Assembly (NCBI RefSeq): GCF_000382205.1
Contig: NZ_KB907787.1
Location: 907,176 to 971,175, forward strand
DNA: 64,000 nt
Origin: Dyadobacter beijingensis DSM 21582
Lineage (GTDB): Bacteria > Bacteroidota > Bacteroidia > Cytophagales > Spirosomataceae
Direction of reading: 5' to 3'
Every line of letters begins with the position of its first letter. The stretch's first letter is position 1. Shown here piece after piece: positions 18,557-26,773 of the stretch. The notes under the pieces are model-generated. The model worked only from the letters and a program-made list of their open reading frames with translations. It was not told where the DNA came from and did not search any database. Both the position numbers and the translations under genes were made by a program.

Positions 18557-19303
18557 TACGCCCTGCCCGTTCAGGAGTGCTTTGGTAAAAGTGTAACCCG
18601 TTTCAAAAAGCTGGTCGGCCTTTCTGAAATCGAAGATACTGAACCGGCTCAATGCGGGTGGTTCGATCAGCAAATTGCATTTCGCGAAACGGGCCCTGGT
18701 TTTGGTGTGCATCGCAAGGATCAGGGCCCGGTACACGATTTCGGTCGTGCGTTTCAGCGGTTTGTCGAGATTGAAGGGGTTGCAATGGCTGCCGATGAAA
18801 TAATCGGCGTCTCCGAGAACCGGCTCCACAGGCAGGTTGTTCAGTACGCCGCCGTCCACGAGCTCGTGTCCATCGTAATGCATCGGGCTGAACAGGCCGG
18901 GAATGCAGCACGAAGCCAGTACCGGCAATGCAAGCTCTCCGCTGCGGAAATGTACCTCTTCCCCCGAAACGATATCAGTAGCTGTTACTACGAAAGGCAT
19001 TTTCAGCGACTCGAAACTGTTTTCCGGGATAAACTTGCGGAATGCATCCTCCATTTTGCGCATGTGCAGCAGCCCGCTCGCCCCGATACCGAACCGTAAA
19101 TAGGAGTAAAAACTCGTTTCACGAATAATCCTCAAAACATCCCGCGGCTCGTACCCGTACGCGAGCAATGCACCTACAAATGCCCCCGAACTCGTCGCGC
19201 TCATCACATCTACCCGCACGCCCCGCTCCCGCAGCGCCTGCACCACACCCAAATGCGCAATCCCACGCGCACCACCGCCGGAAAGGATGAGGGCTGTTTT
19301 CAT
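18545..19303 (-). CDS. Patatin-like phospholipase
   Basis: This 252-residue cytoplasmic-type lipid acyl hydrolase has the glycine-rich oxyanion motif SGGGARG (residues 8-14). The nucleophile elbow reads ATSSG around Ser38, so the usual first glycine of GxSxG is alanine. The catalytic aspartate is in LVDGGVLNN. No signal peptide is seen. Its ATG overlaps the stop of the PIN toxin gene (ATGA), which places it third in an antitoxin-toxin-patatin unit. The last 12 bp overlap the convergent haloperoxidase-like gene. The substrate is unknown; related proteins act as membrane lipases or as defence effectors. Confidence 0.9.
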   Translation of the reverse strand: MKTALILSGGGARGIAHLGVVQALRERGVRVDVMSATSSGAFVGALLAYGYEPRDVLRIIRETSFYSYLRFGIGASGLLHMRKMEDAFRKFIPENSFESLKMPFVVTATDIVSGEEVHFRSGELALPVLASCCIPGLFSPMHYDGHELVDGGVLNNLPVEPVLGDADYFIGSHCNPFNLDKPLKRTTEIVYRALILAMHTKTRARFAKCNLLIEPPALSRFSIFDFRKADQLFETGYTFTKALLNGQGVLLP

Positions 19304-19689
19304 AACAGAATTTGAAGTTCTTCGATCCGTTCGAAATGCCTGGTATTCAATGTTGCAAGCGGCAGCGCATATTGCAATGCTGTGGCGGCGATGAAGATAT
19401 CTGCCATGCCGATTAGCTTATTTTGCTTTTTGAGCGCCATACTAATGTCAACAGCTGTACGAGCAGTTTCCTTATCGAATGCCAGGACCTGTGTCCGGAA
19501 TAAGAAGTCTTCCCAATAGGGTACCTGCTCCGGCGTAGTGCCCGTGTAGATTTCGAATTCGGTGATCGCCGAAATGCAATATCTCAAATCTTCCCTGACC
19601 AGTTTGATCAGCCGGGAATTAGTCTTATCGGACTTGCGGAAAAAATCGATGAGAATGGAGGTGTCAGCTAGGACTAGTTCTTTCGCCAT
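19300..19689 (-). CDS. PIN domain ribonuclease toxin, VapC-like
   Basis: This 129-residue PIN protein has metal-binding acidic residues at Asp9 (LADTS), Glu44 (AITEFE) and Asp97 (GMADIFIAA), the VapC layout. It probably cleaves RNA when free of its antitoxin. The preceding small gene overlaps its start by 16 bp, as toxin-antitoxin pairs often do, and its TGA stop is shared with the ATG of the patatin gene. All key residues are present, so it looks functional. Confidence 0.9.
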   Translation of the reverse strand: MAKELVLADTSILIDFFRKSDKTNSRLIKLVREDLRYCISAITEFEIYTGTTPEQVPYWEDFLFRTQVLAFDKETARTAVDISMALKKQNKLIGMADIFIAATALQYALPLATLNTRHFERIEELQILL

Positions 19690-19904
19690 TGGTCAATTGC
19701 CTTTCTGGTTTCTTCAATCGTTTTGATTTGATTTTCAGAGAACGTTGGGGCTGACAGCAGGAATTCTTCGAGCGAGCTGCCGGTAGACGCTCGTTCAAGC
19801 CGATCCAGCTCAGCTTTCAGTTGCCTGCGCTGGACTTCCGACAAGCCTCTGACGAGGTTTATCAGTTGGTCGAATTGGATGTCTTTTTGAGCGTGCATAT
19901 TCAA
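19674..19904 (-). CDS. Small antitoxin of the PIN toxin (VapB-like)
   Basis: This 76-residue, highly charged helical protein (central part GLSEVQRRQLKAELDRLE) precedes the PIN gene and overlaps it by 16 bp. The assignment as antitoxin rests on position and size; the family is not one I recognise with certainty, and a DNA-binding fold is not obvious. It starts MNMHAQKDIQ; a second Met two codons in is an alternative start. The upstream hydrolase gene ends 20 bp away, so all four minus-strand genes could be co-transcribed. Confidence 0.7.
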   Translation of the reverse strand: MNMHAQKDIQFDQLINLVRGLSEVQRRQLKAELDRLERASTGSSLEEFLLSAPTFSENQIKTIEETRKAIDQWRKN

Positions 19905-19924
19905 ATGTAACGAAATATCGGCAT

Positions 19925-20773
19925 TTACTCAACCAGGAAATCCTTCAACGCCCCGCGCTCTTTTACCCGAATGCCCTTTTCCGTATTTTCTACTATTGCA
20001 GCCTCATACACCGGATCGTGCTCGAAAAGGAGGATACATTCTTCGGAAACGGCCTGGTCGAGGATGCGCTGCTTTTCTTCCATCGTTTGCAACGGCCGCA
20101 TGTCGTAGCCCATGAGCCAGGGGATGGGCACATGGTAAGACGACGGAATAAGGTCCGCGCAGTAAATGATCCTGCGGTTTTTGTATTCGATCACGGGCAG
20201 CATCATTTGCTCGGTATGGCCGTCCACGTTTACCAGGGTAATGCCTGCGAAAGGCGATTGCCCGTTTTCCACAAACCGCAATTGCCCCGATTCCTGCAAT
20301 GGAAGGATATTTTCCTTCAAAAATGAGGCTTTTTCGCGCGGATTGGGATGTGTGGCCCATTGCCAGTGTGCTTCGTTTGACCAATAAGTGGCATTCGGGA
20401 AAGTGGGGTCGAGGCGGGAGCCGTCGCGGCTGAACTGCACGGCGCCGCCTACGTGGTCGAAATGCAGGTGGCTAAGGAACACGTCGGTAATGTCTGCGGG
20501 GCTGAAACCCTTTTCTTCGATGGACGAAAGCAAGGTGGCGTCGCCGTGAAGGTCGTAATGACCGAAAAACTTGTCGTCCTGCTTGTTGCCCATGCCCGTA
20601 TCCACGAGTATCAGCTTGCTGCCGTCTTCGATCAGCAGGCAACGCATGGCCCAGGTACAGAGGTTTTTGTCATCGGCCGGGTTCTGTTTATTCCAAAGCA
20701 CTTTGGGCACCACGCCGAACATCGCGCCCCCATCGAGTTTAAAAAAGCCGGTGTCGATGATATGGATTTTCAT
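19925..20773 (-). CDS. Metallo-beta-lactamase-fold hydrolase
   Basis: This 282-residue MBL-fold enzyme has the metal motif H-x-H-x-D-H as SHLHFDHVGG (His102, His104, Asp106, His107). Further ligands are likely in VDGHTEQ, CADLIPSS and the late FEHDP. The layout resembles AHL-lactonase/quinone-hydrolase type MBL proteins, but the substrate cannot be read from the sequence. No signal peptide is seen. It is the first gene of a tight minus-strand row ahead of the antitoxin-toxin-patatin genes. Confidence 0.88.
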   Translation of the reverse strand: MKIHIIDTGFFKLDGGAMFGVVPKVLWNKQNPADDKNLCTWAMRCLLIEDGSKLILVDTGMGNKQDDKFFGHYDLHGDATLLSSIEEKGFSPADITDVFLSHLHFDHVGGAVQFSRDGSRLDPTFPNATYWSNEAHWQWATHPNPREKASFLKENILPLQESGQLRFVENGQSPFAGITLVNVDGHTEQMMLPVIEYKNRRIIYCADLIPSSYHVPIPWLMGYDMRPLQTMEEKQRILDQAVSEECILLFEHDPVYEAAIVENTEKGIRVKERGALKDFLVE

Positions 20774-20883
20774 AGGGTTTTTAGGATTTAAATCGTCTTG
20801 TTCAAAGGAATATCAACATTCCATCGACCTAACATACCATTATTTTTTCGATCTTCCGACCTGAATTACTAACAAGCCTTACC

Positions 20884-23196
20884 ATGCGCGTACCTTCCCT
20901 CTCAGCCAGTTTGCTGTGTTTGTCAATGCTTTTGATTGATAATCAGTCCTATGCCCAGAAAAATCCCGTCGACTATGTCGCTACCATGATCGGTACCGCC
21001 CCTTCCGCGACGGAAAGCGCCAAAGCGCACAGCGAGGCGGGCAGCGAACTGAAAGGGCAGACGATCCCGGCGGTAGGTGTACCCAATGGCATGACGCAAT
21101 GGACGCCCCAGACGCGCGCGACGGAAACCAAATGCATTGCGCCGTTTTATTATAACGACAACAAATTCCAGGGCTTCCGCGGTACGCACTGGCTCAATGG
21201 CTCCTGCGTGCAGGATTACGGCTCGCTCACGATCATGCCGCTCTCCGGCGAGCTGGTGACCGATCCCGAACTGCGCGCGAGCACATTCAGCCGCGATAAG
21301 GAACAAAGCACGCCCGACCATTACGGCGTATGGTTGCAGGATCACCAGGTGAATGCCGAAGTAGCCGCATTGGCGCGGACGGCCATGATGCGGTTCAAGT
21401 TCGAAAGCGGAGAGGAATCTTTCCTGGTCATTGAGCCCAATAGCGACGAGGGGGAAGGTTTCGTGGAAGTGCTGCGCGAGCGGGGCGAGATCGTGGGCTA
21501 TAACCCCGTGCACCGTATTTACCAGGGTGCGGGGCAGCCGGCGGGTATCAGCGGGTATTTTGTCATCAAATTCGACCAGAAATTCATGCAGTCGGGCACC
21601 TGGCTCGGCGATACGATCACGCCGATGGGCCGCGTGCTGACGGGCAAGGGAAAGCGTGAGCGGCTGGGGGCTTATGTAGGTTTCGGGGATGAAAAACAGA
21701 CCGTTACCGTGCGCATCGGGACATCATTTACCAGTATCGAGGGCGCCCGGGCCAACCTTGAAAAAGAATTGGGTACCAGGACGATCGAGGCCGTGCGTAA
21801 ACTGTCGCAGGAAGCGTGGAACGAGGCATTGGGAAAGGTAGAAGTAAATGGCAGCGAGGACGACAAGGCGCTTTTTTACAGTGCATTATACCGTACCAAG
21901 CTCTCACCCAGGCTGTTTTCGGACGTAGACGGCAGTTACCCTTCCTTTGCTGGCGGTACGCCGGTTCAAAAGGCGGAAGGCTTCGACTACTATTGCGATT
22001 TCAGCATGTGGGATACATTCAGGGCGGCGATGCCGCTGGAAATCCTGCTGGAACCGAAGCGGGCAGGGGATATGGTGCAATCGCTCGTGAAAAAGGCCGA
22101 ACAAGGTGGCTGGATGCCCATTTTCCCGTGCTGGAACCATTACACCGCGGCGATGGTGGGCGACCACGCGCTGTCCGTGATCGCAGATGCCTATGCGAAG
22201 AATGTCCGGAATTTTGATGTAAACAGTGCATACACCTCGCTCCGCAAGAATGCATTTGAGGTAAATACCAACTGGAAAAGCTACGAAGCCGGCCAGGGCC
22301 GCCGTGCATTGAAATCCTATTTGCAATATGGTTATGTGCCGCTCGAAGACAGCGTTTGGCAGGCATTTCACAAGCGCGAGCAGGTGTCGCGCACGCTCGA
22401 ATATGCGTACGACGATTTTTGTCTCTCGACCCTGGCTGCGAGCCTGGGTAAAAAGGAGGACGCCGACCAGCTGCGCAACCGCGCACTCAACTACCGGAAC
22501 GTTATCGACCCGGCGACCGGCTACGCGCGCGGACGCCACGCCGACGGCCGTTGGATCGCCAATTTCGACCCGTTTGCGAAGCGCGTCAGCTTCATTACCG
22601 AAGGCTCCCCGGCGCAGTACACTTGGTTTGTGCCGCAGGATATCGCGGGCCTGCAAAAGGTCATGGGCGGTGAGAAGCAGTTTATCAATAAACTCGATAC
22701 GCTTTTTAACCAGGGGCATTACTGGCATGGCAACGAGCCGAACCACCAGATTGCCTATCTTTATGCATTTGCTGGCCAGCCGTGGAAAACGCAGCAGTGG
22801 ACACGCACCATTATCCGCAGCGAGTACGATACCAGCGTCGGCGGGCTGAGCGGCAACGAGGACGGCGGCCAGATGTCGGCCTGGCTGGCATTCAGCATGA
22901 TGGGATTCTACCCGGTAGCACCGGGAACAGACCAATATGTGCTTGGCAGCCCGGTATTCAGCGAAATGTCGGTAGTAACGGGCAAGAACAAGAAATTTAC
23001 CGTCGCGGCCCGCGGCGTTTCCGACACCGCCCGGTACATTCAGTCGGCGACTTTGAACGGGAAGCCGTTTACACGTACCTATATTACCCACGGAGAGTTG
23101 CTGAAAGGCGGCACGCTGGTGCTGCAAATGGGGGATAAGCCCAACAAGCAATGGGGTACGCAGGCGGCGGATCTGCCTTTTTCGCTCTCCAGATAA
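20884..23196 (+). CDS. GH92 family glycoside hydrolase (putative alpha-1,2-mannosidase)
   Basis: This 770-residue exported enzyme has a signal peptide ending near SYAQ (residue 25). It is full length for GH92, a family of calcium-dependent exo-alpha-mannosidases. Family stretches include the N-terminal domain VGVPNGMTQWTPQT, FRGTHWLNGSCVQDYG, the (alpha/alpha)6 part with WDTFRAAMPL, and GLSGNEDGGQMSAWLAFSMM with the acidic catalytic region. It would trim mannose from glycoproteins or mannans in the periplasm. An FAD oxidoreductase follows 62 bp later. Confidence 0.93.
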   Translation: MRVPSLSASLLCLSMLLIDNQSYAQKNPVDYVATMIGTAPSATESAKAHSEAGSELKGQTIPAVGVPNGMTQWTPQTRATETKCIAPFYYNDNKFQGFRGTHWLNGSCVQDYGSLTIMPLSGELVTDPELRASTFSRDKEQSTPDHYGVWLQDHQVNAEVAALARTAMMRFKFESGEESFLVIEPNSDEGEGFVEVLRERGEIVGYNPVHRIYQGAGQPAGISGYFVIKFDQKFMQSGTWLGDTITPMGRVLTGKGKRERLGAYVGFGDEKQTVTVRIGTSFTSIEGARANLEKELGTRTIEAVRKLSQEAWNEALGKVEVNGSEDDKALFYSALYRTKLSPRLFSDVDGSYPSFAGGTPVQKAEGFDYYCDFSMWDTFRAAMPLEILLEPKRAGDMVQSLVKKAEQGGWMPIFPCWNHYTAAMVGDHALSVIADAYAKNVRNFDVNSAYTSLRKNAFEVNTNWKSYEAGQGRRALKSYLQYGYVPLEDSVWQAFHKREQVSRTLEYAYDDFCLSTLAASLGKKEDADQLRNRALNYRNVIDPATGYARGRHADGRWIANFDPFAKRVSFITEGSPAQYTWFVPQDIAGLQKVMGGEKQFINKLDTLFNQGHYWHGNEPNHQIAYLYAFAGQPWKTQQWTRTIIRSEYDTSVGGLSGNEDGGQMSAWLAFSMMGFYPVAPGTDQYVLGSPVFSEMSVVTGKNKKFTVAARGVSDTARYIQSATLNGKPFTRTYITHGELLKGGTLVLQMGDKPNKQWGTQAADLPFSLSR

Positions 23197-23258
23197 ATTT
23201 GCATTCATGGCGGTTGGTTTATAAATTCCAGAATTCCATTACTTTTCACTCCAACCCA

Positions 23259-24407
23259 ATGAACCGCAGAGACTTTTTTGAAAAAGCCGTCCCGGCCAGC
23301 TTCGCATTAGGCGCAGTGGCTTCTTCCTGTGCGCCCAAAGGCGAGCTCAGGTATCCCGACAAGCATTACCACATCAGCAAAGGTTATCACCAGATCCCCA
23401 AACTGCGCCTCTCGATGGACCGCATCGTGAAGGAAACGGTGGGTTTGCGGCCGTTCCGCGCATCGGGCCCGCGCCTGGATGTGGAGAAGCTCGGTAACAA
23501 AACCATCGTGCACAATTACGGCCACGGCGGAAGCGGCTGGTCGCTGTCGTGGGGAACGGGCAACATCGCGCGGAAGAATGTGCTGGCGACGGGGGAGAAG
23601 AAAGTGGCGGTGCTGGGCTGCGGCACGGTGGGGATAGCCACGTCGCGGCTGTTGCAGGAAAGCGGCTGCGAAGTGACCATTTACACGAAGGACGTTCCGC
23701 CTAATATTACGAGCAATCTCGCGACCGGTACCTGGTCGCCGGCGTCACGGGTGTGCGACAAGAAGATCGCCAAACCGGAGTTTCAGGCCATTTGGGAGGA
23801 CGCGACGCGCTTTTCGTTCCGCCGGTTTCAGTTCCTGCTCGGTATGAACGACATTGCCACCTGGGCGGAAGAATACAGCGTTTTCAAGCAGGAGCCCGTG
23901 TATGTTCCCGGTGGGGGAGGCGAGGAATTTGAAATAGAAGGGCTTTTGCCGGAGCGTGTGCGGCTGACGAAAAAGGAGCACCCGTTCAAAGCGGATTACG
24001 TTACCCGCCGTACCAATATCATGTTCAACATCCCGACTTACCTGCGGCACCAGTTGCAGGATTTCACGATGTTTGGCGGAAAAGTGAAGATTCAGGAAAT
24101 CAAAAAGCTGGAAGATATCGACGCATTGCCCGAAAAGGTGGTCGTGAACTGCATGGGCTTAGGCGCGAAGCCGGTATTCAATGACGAGGAGTTGACGCCG
24201 ATCTCAGGGCAGCTTTCCTGCCTCATTCCGCAGGGCGATATCAATTACAAACTTTATACGCAGGGCGCAAATTTCATTGCACGAAAAGACGGCATTTATA
24301 TCGGTAGCAACGGCATTGTCGGCAATTGGGATACCACACCTAGCAAGGAGCAAACCGAGAAAACGGTAGGCATCCTCATGAAACTGATGGAAGAAATGAG
24401 GGGTTAA
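23259..24407 (+). CDS. FAD-dependent oxidoreductase, D-amino-acid oxidase type, exported
   Basis: The ATG at 23259 gives 382 residues starting MNRRDFFEKAV, a Tat-like twin-arginine signal that leads to a lipobox-like Cys24 (VASSC). Residues about 110-140 hold the Rossmann motif VAVLGCGTVGIATSRLL. The later DAO-type segments include VVNCMGLGAKPVF and the C-terminal ISGQLSCLIP and GIYIGSNGIVG. Export by Tat fits a cofactor folded in the cytoplasm. The amine or amino acid substrate is unknown. An in-frame extension to 23151 overlaps the GH92 gene and is rejected. Confidence 0.88.
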   Translation: MNRRDFFEKAVPASFALGAVASSCAPKGELRYPDKHYHISKGYHQIPKLRLSMDRIVKETVGLRPFRASGPRLDVEKLGNKTIVHNYGHGGSGWSLSWGTGNIARKNVLATGEKKVAVLGCGTVGIATSRLLQESGCEVTIYTKDVPPNITSNLATGTWSPASRVCDKKIAKPEFQAIWEDATRFSFRRFQFLLGMNDIATWAEEYSVFKQEPVYVPGGGGEEFEIEGLLPERVRLTKKEHPFKADYVTRRTNIMFNIPTYLRHQLQDFTMFGGKVKIQEIKKLEDIDALPEKVVVNCMGLGAKPVFNDEELTPISGQLSCLIPQGDINYKLYTQGANFIARKDGIYIGSNGIVGNWDTTPSKEQTEKTVGILMKLMEEMRG

Positions 24408-24595
24408 GCACCCGCTTCTTCTTTAAGCAGGTAGCGCCGGCGGATTTCGTTGATCAGGAATTTTTTGTGGGCCGTGAAACTTTCGGGATGCATGGTTTGA
24501 AAAAGCCCGTCCCATTCCTCGTACCGCATTACATCTCCTTTCCGGAATGCCCCGGCGTCTATTTTTTTTGCTTTCAGATATTCTTCGAACTCCAT
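24404..24595 (-). CDS. Small hypothetical protein
   Basis: This 63-residue acidic-basic protein starts at the ATG giving MEFEEYLKAKKID, with AAGG a few bases upstream; a TTG 21 bp further up is the alternative. It is mostly helical and soluble, with no recognised motif. Its end overlaps the convergent oxidoreductase gene by 4 bp. Confidence 0.6.
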   Translation of the reverse strand: MEFEEYLKAKKIDAGAFRKGDVMRYEEWDGLFQTMHPESFTAHKKFLINEIRRRYLLKEEAGA

Positions 24596-24635
24596 TTGCC
24601 TTGAATTTGCCCGCAATATACCCGATTAAAAGTAA

Positions 24636-25043
24636 TCAGACCTCGGGAATCGCCTCTTCGTACTCATATTCCGAATTAGGTCCCTGGTAAATCACTTTCA
24701 TGCCGGTCAGGTCGGCGACGTATGTGTGAATGCCAGCTTCCCCGATTTCGCGAAGAAAGGTCGGGTAGTCGGTCAGGCCGTCTTGCGTGCGTTTGATAGC
24801 CGCCTTCACTTCGTCGAGCTTGAATGCCTCGGCGCATTCGAATTCGGGCAGGTCGCCGGGTATGATTAGTTTGTCGCCGTTAACGGACGTATAGGTACGT
24901 TTATGGTTTTTTACCTTCACCTCATAATTGTCGACACCGATCGCTTTCAGGTTTTTGACAAAATGCGGATAGGGCTGGCCGGCAGACCGTTGCTCGGCAG
25001 AATGAATGAGTTCGTCGGTCAGTTCGATCATTTCCATGGTCAT
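24636..25043 (-). CDS. DUF1398 family protein
   Basis: This 135-residue soluble protein matches DUF1398 (YbcV-like), including YPHFVKNLKAIGVDNYEV and the later GIHTYVADLTGMKVIYQG. The family is sometimes called phage envelope protein, but nothing phage-like is nearby, and the function is unknown. It is followed 40 bp later by the small protein at 24404 on the same strand. Confidence 0.75.
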   Translation of the reverse strand: MTMEMIELTDELIHSAEQRSAGQPYPHFVKNLKAIGVDNYEVKVKNHKRTYTSVNGDKLIIPGDLPEFECAEAFKLDEVKAAIKRTQDGLTDYPTFLREIGEAGIHTYVADLTGMKVIYQGPNSEYEYEEAIPEV

Positions 25044-25132
25044 TTCACTTTAATAGTCCGTATAAAAATGCCTTAAAATACCCGTGCCAGCCTTGTAAGG
25101 CGGTTTCTGTGTAATTTATCAATCCGGCCCGG

Positions 25133-25163
25133 TAAAAAAAAATGTTGCCCTGCCGGCGGGCAA
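25133..25163 (-). terminator. Intrinsic terminator after the gene at 25197
   Basis: Read on the minus strand, TTGCCC pairs with GGGCAA around a 7-nt loop and is followed by a run of Ts after CA. The stem is short but the T tract is long. Confidence 0.6.
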
Positions 25164-25196
25164 GACAACACGGTTCACAGGTTAATGTCAGGCGAA

Positions 25197-25610
25197 TCAA
25201 TGTGCCATATCGTCGTCTTCGGGATGGTGGACGATCAGCGAACTGCGCGTATCGAGTTTTCTGATCATCTCGTTGGACATCGCGTCGGCATACACGCCGT
25301 AGCTGCTCACGAGCGTTCCTTTCAGTCCGTCGCGGGATTCAATCGCATACAAAATTGACATATCCGACGGGTCGGTCATGCCTTCGAAACGGTATACCTG
25401 CACAATGTCGAAATCTTCGGGCGACAATGTCAGGCAAATGCCGTCGTCCTTATGTACTTCCAGGGCATGGGCCGTCAGGTTGAAGTCGTAGGTATAGCCT
25501 TGCTCCTGTAAATCTTCAAGCGTCTCGATGAGCGTATCGGGCTCACTCATGTTTTTGTTGGCAGGAGTCGGTTTCTTAACCTTATCCTCGCCTGTTCCTT
25601 GCAAGTCCAT
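25197..25610 (-). CDS. Conserved small protein often labelled phosphoribosylpyrophosphate synthetase
   Basis: This 137-residue protein has the core of a small Bacteroidota family: LEDLQEQGYTYDFNL, LSPEDFDIVQVYRFEG, VYADAMSNEMIRKL. Such proteins carry the database name phosphoribosylpyrophosphate synthetase, but at this length it lacks the two Rossmann-like domains and PRPP loop of the true enzyme, so the name should not be trusted. The first 20 residues are a variable charged tail, and Met21 is an alternative start. Function unknown. Confidence 0.75.
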   Translation of the reverse strand: MDLQGTGEDKVKKPTPANKNMSEPDTLIETLEDLQEQGYTYDFNLTAHALEVHKDDGICLTLSPEDFDIVQVYRFEGMTDPSDMSILYAIESRDGLKGTLVSSYGVYADAMSNEMIRKLDTRSSLIVHHPEDDDMAH

Positions 25611-25740
25611 AGCATTTATTGTTAAGATTGATGATCTGAATGAATGAACGACTGATAATGGTTTCCCTGGTCAGAACAAAAAAGCATGCCTTGAAGCCTC
25701 GCCGTGTTACGCGGTGAAATGGTTTCCGCGGATGTACATG

Positions 25741-25760
25741 TTGAGGTACTTTGACCTCAA
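25741..25760. promoter_or_regulatory. Short inverted repeat downstream of the DUF4249 gene
   Basis: TTGAGGT and ACCTCAA form a perfect 7-bp stem around a 6-nt loop. It lies between the DUF4249 stop and the next minus-strand start. It could be an operator or part of a terminator; there is no T tract. The rest of 25611-25801 shows nothing else clear. Confidence 0.35.
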
Positions 25761-25801
25761 TTTGCCAGATTTTGTAGAAAGTAGTCTGGATAAAAATCAG
25801 A

Positions 25802-26773
25802 TTATTTTGGACGATAGACGACTTGTCCCGAGTTGTATGCCCCGAAGCATCCCAGGCCGCCGTTGATGTTGGTGTAGATCAATGACGGCTCCACGAACGG
25901 GTTATCGGAGTCGCCGCGTGTCTGCACCGAGCGGTGGTACTTGAAGTAATTTTCATCGGTATTATAGACTTCCATAGTCACCGAAACGATTTTGCTTTTG
26001 GGATACACAATGTAATCCACGCCATTGAAGCCGTAACTCAGCGGATCGGGCAGGTTCACGCGGCCAATGGGCGAGTTGAACACGGTACCGTCCAGGTTTT
26101 GGTCGCTGCGGAAGTCGTTCCGGCCAATGGTGTCATCCCAATTGAAGTTGAAGCGGTTTCTGATCCTCTTTTCCGTCATTTGGCCGGTATTATCGGGAAG
26201 CCGGTCGGCCACGCTGTATTCCAGGTCGAGCGAGGCGCGCACGCGGTAGTAATTCGTTTCCTGCGCAATGTCGTTCCAGGTCATTTTCAATGTCAATGAG
26301 GTATCTCTGCCTGCACCCGAACCTGAAAATGATGAGTCGATGTCGTATGTCGCGGGTTTAACTTCATTCGCCGGGACTTTACAGCTTGCATTTACCGAGC
26401 GCGCACCGTCGGTTACGGAAAGGAAATAGGTTTTGCCCGGGGAAATAATAAAAAGTGACTTATCGATGGAGAACAGCTGGCTGGTGGTGTCAAATGGCAA
26501 TACCACCTCCTTCGTCCCGTCCGATAGCCTGACGACCGCATTGCGGATGACGCCGCCTTTGAGGTAATCGGGCTCGGCGAAAAGCGGTATCGATTCGGTC
26601 ACGACCACATTGGTACGCGCTGCCTGGGGTGAAATGAAGCATTGCACCACCAGTTTCGAATCGACCTGCGGCAGCTTCGACTGGTCGATATCGGTAACCA
26701 GCGACTCGCATGCTGCCAGCGCCGCGGTGAGCAAGAGTACTATGAGCTTTCTCGAAAGCATGGGAAGCTGCAT
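25802..26773 (-). CDS. DUF4249 family lipoprotein
   Basis: This 323-residue exported lipoprotein has its lipobox at Cys22 (AALAAC). DUF4249 proteins are beta-rich and nearly always follow a TonB receptor of the type encoded here; they are thought to be accessory surface proteins of that receptor. The gene starts immediately after the receptor stop codon with no intervening base, so the two form one operon. Visible family features are the opening DIDQSKLPQVDSKLVVQCFIS and the C-terminal aromatic tail. Confidence 0.9.
   Translation of the reverse strand: MQLPMLSRKLIVLLLTAALAACESLVTDIDQSKLPQVDSKLVVQCFISPQAARTNVVVTESIPLFAEPDYLKGGVIRNAVVRLSDGTKEVVLPFDTTSQLFSIDKSLFIISPGKTYFLSVTDGARSVNASCKVPANEVKPATYDIDSSFSGSGAGRDTSLTLKMTWNDIAQETNYYRVRASLDLEYSVADRLPDNTGQMTEKRIRNRFNFNWDDTIGRNDFRSDQNLDGTVFNSPIGRVNLPDPLSYGFNGVDYIVYPKSKIVSVTMEVYNTDENYFKYHRSVQTRGDSDNPFVEPSLIYTNINGGLGCFGAYNSGQVVYRPK

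Noticed and set aside
21904..23208. 434-codon minus-strand open frame
   Set aside because: Antisense to the GH92 gene; no family match in its translation.
24636..25043. Phage remnant suggested by the name of DUF1398
   Set aside because: No integrase, capsid or tail genes, and base use like the neighbours; the family name is historical.
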